The position numbers and the translations under genes were made by a program. The notes beneath the pieces are model-generated. The model made no database searches and was not told the origin of the DNA. It saw nothing but the letters and a program-made list of their open reading frames with translations. DNA of 64,000 bases. Source: Pollutimonas harenae. Lineage in GTDB: Bacteria > Pseudomonadota > Gammaproteobacteria > Burkholderiales > Burkholderiaceae_B. The stretch is taken from the NCBI RefSeq assembly GCF_004153685.1, contig NZ_SDQD01000003.1, forward strand, positions 372,001 through 436,000, read 5' to 3'. Below, one piece after another: positions 25,372 to 34,487 of the stretch. Every line of letters begins with the position of its first letter. The stretch's first letter is position 1.

Positions 25372-26597
25372 CAGATTACCCCTTCTTTGGTAAATGCCTG
25401 TATTTGCTGTTCGGTATAACCCAGCTCAGTCAGCAAAGACGACGAATGCTCGCCAAGTGCGGGGATTTTATCCATGCGCGCCTGGAACGCAGAGTTCGTG
25501 GCGGGCGGAATCATGGCGGGCAAGGGCCCGACACTGCTATCAACCGTACGCCAGCGCTTGCGCGCAGCAAGCTGCGGGTGATCCCAGACATCCTGCATCG
25601 TATTGACACTGGCATTAGCGATACCGGCGGCCTCGAGCCGTTCGATAAGCTGTTTGCGCGACAGCGAGGCAAACGCGGTGACAATCAGTACGCGCAATGT
25701 TTCTTTGTTGGCGACACGCTGGCTGTTTGAGTTGAACCGCTCATCATGGGCCAACTCGGACTGCTGCAGCACCGTCGTACAAAAGGCCGCCCACTCACGT
25801 TCATTTTGCAAGCCCAGCATGACTTCGCTGCCGTCGCCTACCGGAAACGGGCCATAGGGATAGATGGTGGCGTGCGAAGCGCCGGCCCGTGGGGGCGGCG
25901 CAGCACCCTCGAAAGCGTAGTACAGAGGAAAGCTCATCCATTCGACCGTGCTTTCGAGCATGGAAACGTCGATACGACTGCCCTTTCCGGTACGCTCGCG
26001 CAAGAGCAAGGCTGAAAGAATGCTGCTGTAGGCGTACATGCCTGCGGCGATATCTGAAATCGAGCACCCGGCTTTGGCCGGGCTCTGCGGATCACCCGTC
26101 ACGGACAAAAATCCGCTTTCGCTTTGAATCAGCAGGTCGTATGCCTTTTTGTCCTGATAAGGACCGCCTTCGCCATAGCCGGAAATATCACATACGATCA
26201 GGCGCGGATTTTTTTCTTGCAAGGCCTCAAACGACAGCCCCAAGCGTGCTGCCGCACCTGGCGCCAGATTCTGGACCAGGACATCGGCCTGTGCCAGGAG
26301 CTGATCGAGTATGTCCGCCGCGTCCGGGTGCTTCAAATTCAGCGTGAGACTTTCCTTGGAGCGGTTGGTCCAGACAAAATGCGAGGCCAGGCCTTTGACT
26401 CGCTCGTCGTACTTGCGGGCAAAATCGCCCACGCCAGGACGCTCAACCTTGATGACCCGCGCGCCCATATCGGCCAGCTGGCGAGTGCAGAACGGTGCGG
26501 CAATGGCATGCTCAAGACTGATGACGGTAACACCGTCCAGGGGACGAGCTGCACCGGCCTGGCGAGTAAGGTTTTTATTCATGGGATCGCTGCTCAT
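25371..26597 (-). CDS. CaiB/BaiF family III CoA-transferase
   Basis: A 408-residue CoA-transferase. The start is ATG 26597, overlapping the upstream stop by ATGA; the longer open frame is not needed. Domain order is that of CaiB: LDGVTVISLEHAIAAPFCTRQLADMGARVIKVE at the N-terminus, NLKHPDAADIL, the catalytic aspartate in KAYDLLIQSESG (about residue 165), and ISDIAAGMYA. It exchanges CoA between a dicarboxylate and probably succinyl-CoA. Located between a FAS1-like hydratase and a CitE-like lyase it fits an itaconate- or mesaconate-activating enzyme. Confidence 0.88.
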   Translation of the reverse strand: MSSDPMNKNLTRQAGAARPLDGVTVISLEHAIAAPFCTRQLADMGARVIKVERPGVGDFARKYDERVKGLASHFVWTNRSKESLTLNLKHPDAADILDQLLAQADVLVQNLAPGAAARLGLSFEALQEKNPRLIVCDISGYGEGGPYQDKKAYDLLIQSESGFLSVTGDPQSPAKAGCSISDIAAGMYAYSSILSALLLRERTGKGSRIDVSMLESTVEWMSFPLYYAFEGAAPPPRAGASHATIYPYGPFPVGDGSEVMLGLQNEREWAAFCTTVLQQSELAHDERFNSNSQRVANKETLRVLIVTAFASLSRKQLIERLEAAGIANASVNTMQDVWDHPQLAARKRWRTVDSSVGPLPAMIPPATNSAFQARMDKIPALGEHSSSLLTELGYTEQQIQAFTKEGVI

Positions 26598-27424
26598 ACT
26601 TTGAACCTCAGTTCTGCCTGGTGGGCCAGTGTGCCGTCTTGCTCTGCCCATAGTTGGGCAACGCCTGCTTCGGTCAGCATGCCTTGTGCGTTGAAAGGAG
26701 TGGGTGAAATCAGGGGTCTTAAGCCACGATACGACAGTGAAATAACGGCCTTATCAGGATGGGCCCTGGTAAAGGCACGGCACATCAGGGTGGCAATCAT
26801 GGGGCCATGCACGACGAGACCGGGATAGCCTTCCGTTTCTGTGGTGTAGGGATAATCGTAATGAATTCGATGCCCATTGAAGGTGACTGCCGAATAGCGG
26901 AACAACATGATCGAGCTGGGTTCTATTGTGTCACTCCATTGGGCGGCAGGGGTGGGAATGGAACCCTGCAGCTTGGGCGGGCTGGGCTCTCGATAGACGA
27001 TATCCTGCTCTTCCGAGATACACAGGCTGCCATCCTGGGAATAATCATGCTGAACCGTTACAAACAGCAACTTACCGGTGCTACCCACTTTTTCCTTGAC
27101 TGCCAGGATAGTGGACTCTTTGTGCGCTTTGTGGCCGGCTCGCAGCGACTGAAGGAAATTGACCCGGCCGCCAGCCCACATACGGTTGCGATTGTCCGCC
27201 GGTGGCAGGAAGCCTCCACGCTTGGGGTGGCCGTCGGTGCCCAGCTCGCTATAAGGCAGGCCGCCGATGAAAAGCCCCCATTGCCACAATAAGGGCAAGG
27301 GCTCGCCTTCTTTGGGTGCTGAAGCACCCAGACTCAATGCGATTTTCTGTATATGCCCAATATCAAGGTTGTCGTCGCAACTTTCCTTGCGCCCAATCCA
27401 GTCGTCCAGCCCCTGTGTCGTCAT
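26594..27424 (-). CDS. MaoC / FAS1-like hydratase (mesaconyl- or itaconyl-CoA hydratase type)
   Basis: A 276-residue double-hotdog hydratase. The start is ATG 27424 with GGGAAG 5 bases upstream. The N-terminal FAS1-like dehydratase half (about 1-150) has LLWQWGLFIGGLP, GGFLPPADNRNRMWAGGRV and EKVGSTGKLLFVTVQHDY. The C-terminal half has FNGHRIHYDYPY and LVVHGPMIATLM, the pattern of itaconyl-CoA / mesaconyl-C4-CoA hydratases (Ich/Meh). Coupled by ATGA to the CoA-transferase. Predicted product is citramalyl-CoA. The gap of about 165 bases to the fumarase gene could hold its own promoter. Confidence 0.82.
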   Translation of the reverse strand: MTTQGLDDWIGRKESCDDNLDIGHIQKIALSLGASAPKEGEPLPLLWQWGLFIGGLPYSELGTDGHPKRGGFLPPADNRNRMWAGGRVNFLQSLRAGHKAHKESTILAVKEKVGSTGKLLFVTVQHDYSQDGSLCISEEQDIVYREPSPPKLQGSIPTPAAQWSDTIEPSSIMLFRYSAVTFNGHRIHYDYPYTTETEGYPGLVVHGPMIATLMCRAFTRAHPDKAVISLSYRGLRPLISPTPFNAQGMLTEAGVAQLWAEQDGTLAHQAELRFKV

Positions 27425-27590
27425 GAGTTCTTCCCAAATAAGTATCAATACAAGGCATAGCTTGCCAGTTGGGACACTGTTTTTGAATTAGTTTTTGGAT
27501 AAGGCCTGGTTTACATATGGCTAACGGCAAGGCATTACCGCCGGGCCAGGCACCCGACGGCGTCTTCAGACAGGCTCGCGGAGAATACCC

Positions 27591-29117
27591 TCAGGCGACT
27601 GGCACAAGCGGGATTTCAGCGATACGGGCCTTCCATGCCTTGGGCCCAGTGTCGTGCACCGATGTGCCTTGCGAGTCGACCGCCACGGTGACCGGCATGT
27701 CCTTGACATCGAATTCGTAAATGGCTTCCATGCCCAGATCCTCGAAACCCACAACCTTGGCACCACGTATGGCCTTGGACACCAGGTAAGCCGAGCCGCC
27801 CACCGCCATCAGGTAGGCTGAACCGTGCTTGCGTATGGACTCGATGGCCACCGGTCCGCGTTCGGCCTTGCCTATCATCGAAATCAGGCCTGTCTTGTCC
27901 AGCATCATGTCGGTGAATTTGTCCATGCGCGTTGCGGTGGTGGGGCCTGCCGGGCCAACGACCTCATTTCCCACTGGATCGACCGGGCCTACATAGTAAA
28001 TAACACGGTTGGTGAAATCGACAGGTAAGGGCTCACCTTTTTCCAGCATGTCCTGTATACGCTTATGCGCAGCATCGCGACCCGTCAACATTTTCCCGGA
28101 CAACAGCAGGGTCTGACCCGGCTTCCAGCTGGCAACCTGCTCTTTGGTCAGCGTATTCAGATCGACCTGCAAAGACTTGTTGTAATCGGGAGCCCAATGC
28201 ACATCGGGCCAGTCCGACAGCGCGGGCGGCGTCAGCTCGGCGGGGCCCGAACCATCGAGTTCAAAATGCACATGGCGCGTAGCCGCACAGTTGGGAATCA
28301 TGGCCACGGGCTTGGATGCCGCATGAGTCGGGAAAGTGTTGATCTTGACATCCAGCACCGTCGTGAGGCCACCCAGACCCTGAGCGCCTATGCCCAGGGC
28401 ATTGACCTTCTGGTACAGGTCGATACGCAGCTCTTCGAGCTTATTTTGCGGGCCACGCTGCAACAGCTCGTACATGTCGATGTCTTCCATGAGCGACTGC
28501 TTGGCCATCAGCATGGCTTTTTCGGCCGTACCGCCCACGCCTATGCCCAACATGCCGGGCGGGCACCAGCCGGCCCCCATTTGCGGCACCGTCTTGAGCA
28601 CCCAGTCGACCAAAGAGTCGCTGGGATTGAGCATGACGAATTTGGATTTATTCTCGGACCCGCCTCCTTTGGCGGCCACCTGCACGTCGACCTTGTCGCC
28701 GGGAACCAGCTCGACGTTGACAATACAGGGCGTGTTATCGCGCGTATTCTTGCGTATAAACAATGGGTCGTTCAGGACTGAGGCCCGCAACGGATTATCG
28801 GGATTCAAATACCCCTGGCGCACACCCTCGTCACAGACCTCCTGCAAGCTGCGCTGCGTATCAAAACGCACATTCATGCCGACCTTCAGGAAAACGTTGA
28901 CGATACCAGTGTCCTGGCAAATGGGACGGTGCCCTTCGGCACACATGCGCGAGTTGGTCAGAATCTGGGCAATGGCATCTTTAGCTGCGGGACTTTCCTC
29001 GCGCTCGTAGGCGCGGGCAAGGTGCTGAATGTAGTCAACAGGATGGTAAAAGCTGATGAATTGTATTGCGTCGGCGATAGACTGAATCAGATCGCTTTCT
29101 TTAATAGTGGTGGTCAT
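27591..29117 (-). CDS. Class I fumarate hydratase (possible mesaconase)
   Basis: A 508-residue iron-sulphur hydro-lyase with fused alpha and beta parts. The three cluster-binding cysteines appear in RPICQDTG, GAGWCPPGMLGIG and IPNCAATRHVHF. The beta domain follows from about residue 315 (LSGKMLTGRDAAHKR, YYVGPVDPVGNEVVGPAGPTTATRMD). Class I fumarases interconvert fumarate and malate; some, including the one in Burkholderia xenovorans, also hydrate mesaconate. Its place on the same strand just upstream of a C5-CoA gene set makes the second activity worth considering. It may also simply be the housekeeping fumarase. Confidence 0.92.
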   Translation of the reverse strand: MTTTIKESDLIQSIADAIQFISFYHPVDYIQHLARAYEREESPAAKDAIAQILTNSRMCAEGHRPICQDTGIVNVFLKVGMNVRFDTQRSLQEVCDEGVRQGYLNPDNPLRASVLNDPLFIRKNTRDNTPCIVNVELVPGDKVDVQVAAKGGGSENKSKFVMLNPSDSLVDWVLKTVPQMGAGWCPPGMLGIGVGGTAEKAMLMAKQSLMEDIDMYELLQRGPQNKLEELRIDLYQKVNALGIGAQGLGGLTTVLDVKINTFPTHAASKPVAMIPNCAATRHVHFELDGSGPAELTPPALSDWPDVHWAPDYNKSLQVDLNTLTKEQVASWKPGQTLLLSGKMLTGRDAAHKRIQDMLEKGEPLPVDFTNRVIYYVGPVDPVGNEVVGPAGPTTATRMDKFTDMMLDKTGLISMIGKAERGPVAIESIRKHGSAYLMAVGGSAYLVSKAIRGAKVVGFEDLGMEAIYEFDVKDMPVTVAVDSQGTSVHDTGPKAWKARIAEIPLVPVA

Positions 29118-29187
29118 GGTGTTTGCTATCTAATAAAAAGTGGCGGGCGCAGAAACGCACCCATGAATACTTGACAGTGGGCCGCGC

Positions 29188-29955
29188 TTACTTGCCGGTC
29201 CATACGGGTGGCCGCTTCTCGGCAAAAGCGGTGGCGCCTTCCTTGGCGTCGGCCGAGGTAAAAATGTGAGCAATGCGCGGACGCTGCAAATCAAACATTT
29301 CAGCCTGACTCCAGTCGCGGGACTGGGTCACGATGCCTTTTGCCGTCTGCACGGCCAGCGGGCCGTTGGCTGCCACGACACGCGCCAATTCCAGCGCCGC
29401 GTCCAGGGCCTGGCCCGGCTCGACCAGACGATTGACCAGGCCATAGCCATGAGCGCGCTCCGCGGAAAACATTTCCCCGGTCAGGACGGCTTCCATTGCA
29501 ATGTGATAAGGGATACGGCTGGGCAAGCGCAGCATTCCGCCGGCGCCCGCCACAATACCCCTTTTGACTTCGGGTAAGCCAAAACTGGCATTGCGGGCGG
29601 CAACAATCAGATCGCAGGACAGCGCAACTTCAAAACCTCCCGCCAGGGCATAGCCCTCGACTGCGGCAATCATGGGCTTTACAGGCGGCTTTTCGCACAT
29701 GCCGGCAAACCCCCTGCCTTCGACATAGGGTCGCTGGCCACCGCGGGCGAAGGCTTTCAGATCCATACCGGATGAAAACGTGTTGCCCGCCCCTGTCAGC
29801 ACACCCATGACAATATCGTCGGACGCGTCCATTTGCTCAAGTGCCCGAGCCAATTCCTGGGCGGTTTCGTAATTGATGGCGTTGCGCGCCTCGGGCCGAT
29901 TGATCGTGATAATTTGTATCCGATCAATAACATCCACCTTCACCAAGTCAGACAT
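29188..29955 (-). CDS. Enoyl-CoA hydratase/isomerase (crotonase family)
   Basis: A 255-residue crotonase-fold protein. The oxyanion-hole segments are NTFSSGMDLKAFARGG and EGYALAGGFEVALSCDLIVAA. A catalytic-type glutamate is present in GLPEVKRGI (second Glu position), while the first position has Glu in FEVALSCD. Full length with normal start MSDLVKVDVIDR. It ends 70 bases before the fumarase start on the same strand and probably opens the leftward catabolic cluster. Substrate unknown. Confidence 0.9.
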   Translation of the reverse strand: MSDLVKVDVIDRIQIITINRPEARNAINYETAQELARALEQMDASDDIVMGVLTGAGNTFSSGMDLKAFARGGQRPYVEGRGFAGMCEKPPVKPMIAAVEGYALAGGFEVALSCDLIVAARNASFGLPEVKRGIVAGAGGMLRLPSRIPYHIAMEAVLTGEMFSAERAHGYGLVNRLVEPGQALDAALELARVVAANGPLAVQTAKGIVTQSRDWSQAEMFDLQRPRIAHIFTSADAKEGATAFAEKRPPVWTGK

Positions 29956-30152
29956 AAATCTATTCCCAAAAAACTGCGGCGCAATGCGCCAACGATAGAA
30001 TGGTGCGAGTGCTGCGGACCGTGCCGGCTACAGCTCAAGGCCCACATAATACGACCAATTGCACTCGGACCTGATCGGCGGCATACCGCCTTTGGTGCGA
30101 ACCAGTTAAAATTGAAAAATTTTGCGGCTTATCGCTTTACTGGCTTTCGCTC

Positions 30153-31061
30153 ATGCTCACTTTTCAGCAAATCATTTTAACGCTTCAGCAATATTGGGAC
30201 AGACAAGGCTGCGCCTTGCTACAGCCCTACGACATGGAAGTCGGCGCAGGCACTTCGCATACCGCAACCTTTTTACGATCCATCGGGCCCGAGCCCTGGC
30301 GTGCCGCCTATGTACAACCCTCGCGCCGCCCCAAAGATGGCCGCTATGGTGAAAACCCCAACCGGCTGCAGCACTATTACCAATATCAGGTCGTGCTCAA
30401 GCCCTCTCCTCCCGAAATCATCGATCTATACATCGGCTCGCTCAAGGCCCTGGGCATCAATCCCCTGGAGCACGATATCCGCTTCGTTGAGGACGACTGG
30501 GAAAACCCCACGCTCGGTGCCTGGGGCCTGGGTTGGGAAGTCTGGCTCAACGGGATGGAAGTCACCCAGTTCACCTACTTCCAGCAAGTAGGCGGACTCG
30601 ACTGCTCGCCCACAACAGGTGAGATCACTTACGGCCTCGAGCGGCTAGCCATGTATCTGCAAGGCGTGGAAAGCGTCTACGACCTGGTCTGGACCGAAAC
30701 GGCCGACGGGCGCAAAGTGCTGTACCGTGACGTGTTCCATCAAAATGAAGTGGAACAGTCAACGTACAACTTCGAACACGCCTCAACCACCATGCTGTTC
30801 TCCCACTTCAACGATTACGAAGCCGAAGCCCAGCGACTCATCACGGTACCCCTGGCCTTGCCCGCCTATGAAGCCACCCTCAAAGCGGCTCATACCTTCA
30901 ATATGCTGGATGCGCGAGGCGCCATCAGCGTCACCGAGCGCGCCGCATACATAGGCCGCATCCGCAACCTGTCGCGCACCGTCGCACAGGCTTACTTCAA
31001 TTCACGAGAAAAACTAGGATTCCCCATGCTTGCCCAGCCAATCAGCACGGAGGCCAAATAA
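30153..31061 (+). CDS. glyQ: Glycyl-tRNA synthetase alpha subunit
   Basis: A 302-residue catalytic subunit of the bacterial (alpha-beta)2 glycyl-tRNA synthetase. Conserved stretches: [36 protein letters not shown] split by motif boundaries, [39 protein letters not shown] and [23 protein letters not shown] cut short by the family C-terminal helix bundle. Its stop shares one base with the glyS start (TAATG). Confidence 0.97.
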   Translation: MLTFQQIILTLQQYWDRQGCALLQPYDMEVGAGTSHTATFLRSIGPEPWRAAYVQPSRRPKDGRYGENPNRLQHYYQYQVVLKPSPPEIIDLYIGSLKALGINPLEHDIRFVEDDWENPTLGAWGLGWEVWLNGMEVTQFTYFQQVGGLDCSPTTGEITYGLERLAMYLQGVESVYDLVWTETADGRKVLYRDVFHQNEVEQSTYNFEHASTTMLFSHFNDYEAEAQRLITVPLALPAYEATLKAAHTFNMLDARGAISVTERAAYIGRIRNLSRTVAQAYFNSREKLGFPMLAQPISTEAK

Positions 31062-33211
31062 TGACGAACGTGTCTCCCGCCGCATACCGGCCGCTGTTGA
31101 TCGAGCTCCTGACGGAAGAACTCCCACCGAAGGTCCTGCAGAAACTGGGACATGCCTTTGCCGAAGGCATACGCAAGATACTGGATCAGCAGCATCTGCT
31201 GGCCGAGGACTGCGCCGTTACCGATTTTTCCACGCCACGCCGCCTTGCGGTGCGCCTGAGTGCAGTACTCGGCCAGGCCCCCGAGCAGCGCTATATCGAA
31301 AAACTCATGCCCGCCAAGATAGGGCTGACCGAAAACAATGAAATCACCCCGGCTCTGGCCAAAAAGCTGGCCAGCAAGAACCTGGAACACCTGACCGCAG
31401 CCGACCTGACCCACGGATCCGACGGCAAGCAAGACTACCTATACGCCGAGGGCGTGTCCAGCGGCGCACAGCTTGAACCCGCGCTCCAAGAGGCGCTGGA
31501 CCATGCCATTGCACACTTGCCCATACCCAAGGTCATGCGCTATCAACTGGCCGATGGCAGCAGCAGTGTCAAGTTCGTACGTCCGGCTCACCAGTTGGTG
31601 GCATTATGGGGCGACCAGGTCATTGATATCCAGGCCTTGGGCCTGAAATCCGGGCGTAAAACTCTGGGCCACAGGTTTATGTCTGCACAAGACATCGAGC
31701 TGACCGATCCCACCACCTACGAACAGCAGATGCTGGACGAAGGCAAGGTGATCGCCTCATTCACCGACCGCCGCGCCCTGATCAGCAGGCAGTTGCACGG
31801 ACAGGCACAGGCCCTGGGTACTACCATAGGCACTGGCAGCGAAGTCGAAGCACTACTGGACGAGGTCACCGCTCTGGTCGAACATCCCACCGTCTATGTT
31901 GGCGAGTTCGAGCAGCAATTTCTCAGTGTGCCACCCGAATGTCTGATCCTGACCATGCGCCTGAATCAGAAATATTTCCCACTGTTCGAACCTGACACAG
32001 GCAAACTGACCCACCGTTTCCTGATCGTCAGCAATATGCAGATCGACGATCCTTCCAACATCATTGAAGGCAATCAGCGTGTGGTGCGCCCACGCCTGGC
32101 CGATGCCCAGTTCTTTTTCGAAACCGACCTGAAAACACCTCTGGCCGATCGCGTGGTATCACTGGCTTCCAGCGTGTATCACAACAAGCTGGGTACACAG
32201 CTGAATCGCGTCGAGCGGGTACGCAAGCTGGCGCGTCACATTGCCGAACAACTGGGTGCCGATATCACCCATGCCGGCCGCGCTTCATTGCTGGCCAAGG
32301 CCGACCTCAACTCCAACATGGTGGGTGAGTTCCCTGAGCTGCAAGGCATCATGGGTGCCTATTACGCCGCGGCAGACGGCGAAGCAGACGATGTCGTGCT
32401 TGCCATCCGCAATCAATATCGCATTCGTCTCGATACACCCGTCGAGTCCACTACCCTGACCTCCGCCATCGTATTCATGGCCGAGCGCATTGAAACCCTG
32501 CTGGGCATCTGGGGCATAGGCCTGGTACCCACCGGAGAACGTGACCCTTACGGCCTGCGCCGTGCAGCGTTGGGCCTGATCAGCGCCTACGAGCAGCTGC
32601 TGGCTGGCGGCTATCTTGGAATCAGCGACACCGCCACCCTGAATCTTCACGGCTTGCTTAGTCACGCTGCCGAAACCTTCGAGCTGGGCGTCATTGCACC
32701 CGGCACGATAGACGAAGTACAAACCTTCATATACGAACGCTCCCGCAATCTATTAAGCCATGATTTCGACCGCCATGTCATTGACGCCGTACTGGCGCTC
32801 AAACCGGCCCTGCATCAAGTCCAGACTCGCAGTGCAGCTTGCGCTGCATTTGCACTGCGCCCCGAAGCCGCAAGCCTGTCGGCCGCCAACAAGCGTATTG
32901 CCAATCTGCTCAAGAAAGCTGACACAGCTCCAGCCGACCTCGACTACAGCCTGCTGAGCGAGCCGGCCGAAAAGGCGTTGGCCGACATCATTGCCACACT
33001 CGAGCCCCAGGCCCAGGCACAGTTTGCACAAGGCGATTTCAGCGGCAGCATGGCAACCATGGCACAAGCCAGAGACGCCGTCGACGCATTTTTCAATAAC
33101 GTCATGGTCATGGCCGACGATCCCGCCATACGCTCCAACCGGCTGGCACTCTTGAACGACTTGCACCGCAATATGAATCAAGTTGCCGACATCTCCAGGC
33201 TGGCCCAGTGA
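31061..33211 (+). CDS. glyS: Glycyl-tRNA synthetase beta subunit
   Basis: A 716-residue beta subunit with an N-terminal LIELLTEELPPK motif, HD-like and tRNA-binding middle regions (FVRPAHQLVALWGDQV, DEVTALVEHPTVY, VPPECLILTMRLNQKYFPL, NMVGEFPELQGIMG, GERDPYGLRRAALGL) and a C-terminal anticodon-binding helical domain. Length is normal for the family. Its stop overlaps gmhB by ATGA, continuing the rightward operon. Confidence 0.97.
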   Translation: MTNVSPAAYRPLLIELLTEELPPKVLQKLGHAFAEGIRKILDQQHLLAEDCAVTDFSTPRRLAVRLSAVLGQAPEQRYIEKLMPAKIGLTENNEITPALAKKLASKNLEHLTAADLTHGSDGKQDYLYAEGVSSGAQLEPALQEALDHAIAHLPIPKVMRYQLADGSSSVKFVRPAHQLVALWGDQVIDIQALGLKSGRKTLGHRFMSAQDIELTDPTTYEQQMLDEGKVIASFTDRRALISRQLHGQAQALGTTIGTGSEVEALLDEVTALVEHPTVYVGEFEQQFLSVPPECLILTMRLNQKYFPLFEPDTGKLTHRFLIVSNMQIDDPSNIIEGNQRVVRPRLADAQFFFETDLKTPLADRVVSLASSVYHNKLGTQLNRVERVRKLARHIAEQLGADITHAGRASLLAKADLNSNMVGEFPELQGIMGAYYAAADGEADDVVLAIRNQYRIRLDTPVESTTLTSAIVFMAERIETLLGIWGIGLVPTGERDPYGLRRAALGLISAYEQLLAGGYLGISDTATLNLHGLLSHAAETFELGVIAPGTIDEVQTFIYERSRNLLSHDFDRHVIDAVLALKPALHQVQTRSAACAAFALRPEAASLSAANKRIANLLKKADTAPADLDYSLLSEPAEKALADIIATLEPQAQAQFAQGDFSGSMATMAQARDAVDAFFNNVMVMADDPAIRSNRLALLNDLHRNMNQVADISRLAQ

Positions 33212-33750
33212 AGCTGGCCATACTAGACCGCGACGGCGTCATCAATCAGGACAGTGACGCCTTCGTCAAAAGCCCGGACGAATGGATCGCCCTGCCCGGA
33301 AGCGTGGAAGCGATCGCGCGGCTATCGCGTGCGGGCTGGCGGGTTGTGATCGCCAGCAATCAGTCCGGCATTGCGCGCGGCCTGTTCAGCATGGACACGC
33401 TCAATGCCATCCACACCAAGCTGCGCCGCGAGGTCATACACGCAGGCGGTATGGTCGACGCCATTTTCATCTGCCCACACGGCCCCGACGACGGGTGCGC
33501 CTGTCGCAAGCCCAAGCCAGGCATGTTCCTGGATATTGCCCGACGCTACGACATGCCCGATCTAAGCGGCGTACCAGCGGTGGGTGACTCGCTACGCGAC
33601 CTGCAGGCTGCTGCCATGGCCGGCTGCAACCCTTGGCTGGTCCTGACCGGCAACGGGCAAAAAACACAAAACACAGGCGAGCTGCCCGCAGGAACGCGCG
33701 TAGCCGATAATCTGGCAGCTGTCGTCAACACATGGTTGTCCGAGGAATAA
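33208..33750 (+). CDS. gmhB: D-glycero-beta-D-manno-heptose 1,7-bisphosphate 7-phosphatase
   Basis: A 180-residue HAD phosphatase of ADP-heptose synthesis for lipopolysaccharide core. Motif I is ILDRDGVIN (Asp 7 and Asp 9). ASNQSGIARG carries motif II. A zinc-binding loop has CPHGPDDGCACRKPKPG, diagnostic for GmhB against other HAD enzymes; the late VGDSLRDLQAA is motif IV. It sits between glyS (ATGA overlap) and plsC, an order typical of Burkholderiales. Confidence 0.93.
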   Translation: MKLAILDRDGVINQDSDAFVKSPDEWIALPGSVEAIARLSRAGWRVVIASNQSGIARGLFSMDTLNAIHTKLRREVIHAGGMVDAIFICPHGPDDGCACRKPKPGMFLDIARRYDMPDLSGVPAVGDSLRDLQAAAMAGCNPWLVLTGNGQKTQNTGELPAGTRVADNLAAVVNTWLSEE

Positions 33751-33752
33751 AC

Positions 33753-34487
33753 ATGCTTCTGGCCATTTTCCGCGCGACGCTTTATCAGCTGTTCTTGCTT
33801 ATTACGGTTATTCCCTACGCCATTGCCTGCATGCTATGGTCACCACTGCCGCTAAGCCTTCGCTACAAGCTGACTGCTGGCTGGCCGCGCCTGGCCGTAT
33901 GGGGTGCCAAGGTCATACTTGGCATACGCTGGCAGTTGAAAGGCGCCGAAAACCTGCCCGACGGTCCAGGCATTCTCCTCTCCAAGCATCAATCAGCCTG
34001 GGAAACATTGTTTTTCCCCGCCTACATGCCGCGCGAATTGTGTTTCGTGTACAAAAAAGAGCTGCATTGGGTGCCGTTTTTCGGCTGGGGCCTGGCACTG
34101 CTACGCATGATACCCATAGACCGCAGCAAGGGCCGCGATGCCTTTGAACAAGTTGTACGGACGGGTCAGCAGCGCATCAATGAAGGTCGTTGGCCTATAC
34201 TGTTTCCCGAGGGTACGCGTATCGCACCAGGCAAGGCGGGCCGTTACAAAATGGGCGGAGCTCTGCTGGCAACACGTACCAATACACCCATTATTCCTGT
34301 CGCACACAATGCGGGCGAGTGCTGGCGTCGCAAAGCCTTCATCAAGAAGCCAGGTCTTGTTACCGTATCCATCGGACCGCTGATCGACCCCACTGGATTG
34401 ACGCCTGATGTCGTCAATCAGAAAGTCCGCGACTGGATCGAAACTGAAATGCGCGTATTGAATCCTGAACGATATGGGCCAAACTAA
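33753..34487 (+). CDS. plsC: 1-acyl-sn-glycerol-3-phosphate acyltransferase PlsC
   Basis: A 244-residue inner-membrane enzyme making phosphatidic acid. The start is ATG 33753, two bases after the gmhB stop. An N-terminal membrane helix (LFLLITVIPYAIACML) precedes the acyltransferase domain. Motif I reads KHQSAWET (His 79), so the canonical H-x4-D is H-x4-E here. Motif III is FPEGTRIAPG, and motif II region has RMIPIDRSKGRDAF. Its last 14 bases overlap the next gene. Confidence 0.92.
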   Translation: MLLAIFRATLYQLFLLITVIPYAIACMLWSPLPLSLRYKLTAGWPRLAVWGAKVILGIRWQLKGAENLPDGPGILLSKHQSAWETLFFPAYMPRELCFVYKKELHWVPFFGWGLALLRMIPIDRSKGRDAFEQVVRTGQQRINEGRWPILFPEGTRIAPGKAGRYKMGGALLATRTNTPIIPVAHNAGECWRRKAFIKKPGLVTVSIGPLIDPTGLTPDVVNQKVRDWIETEMRVLNPERYGPN

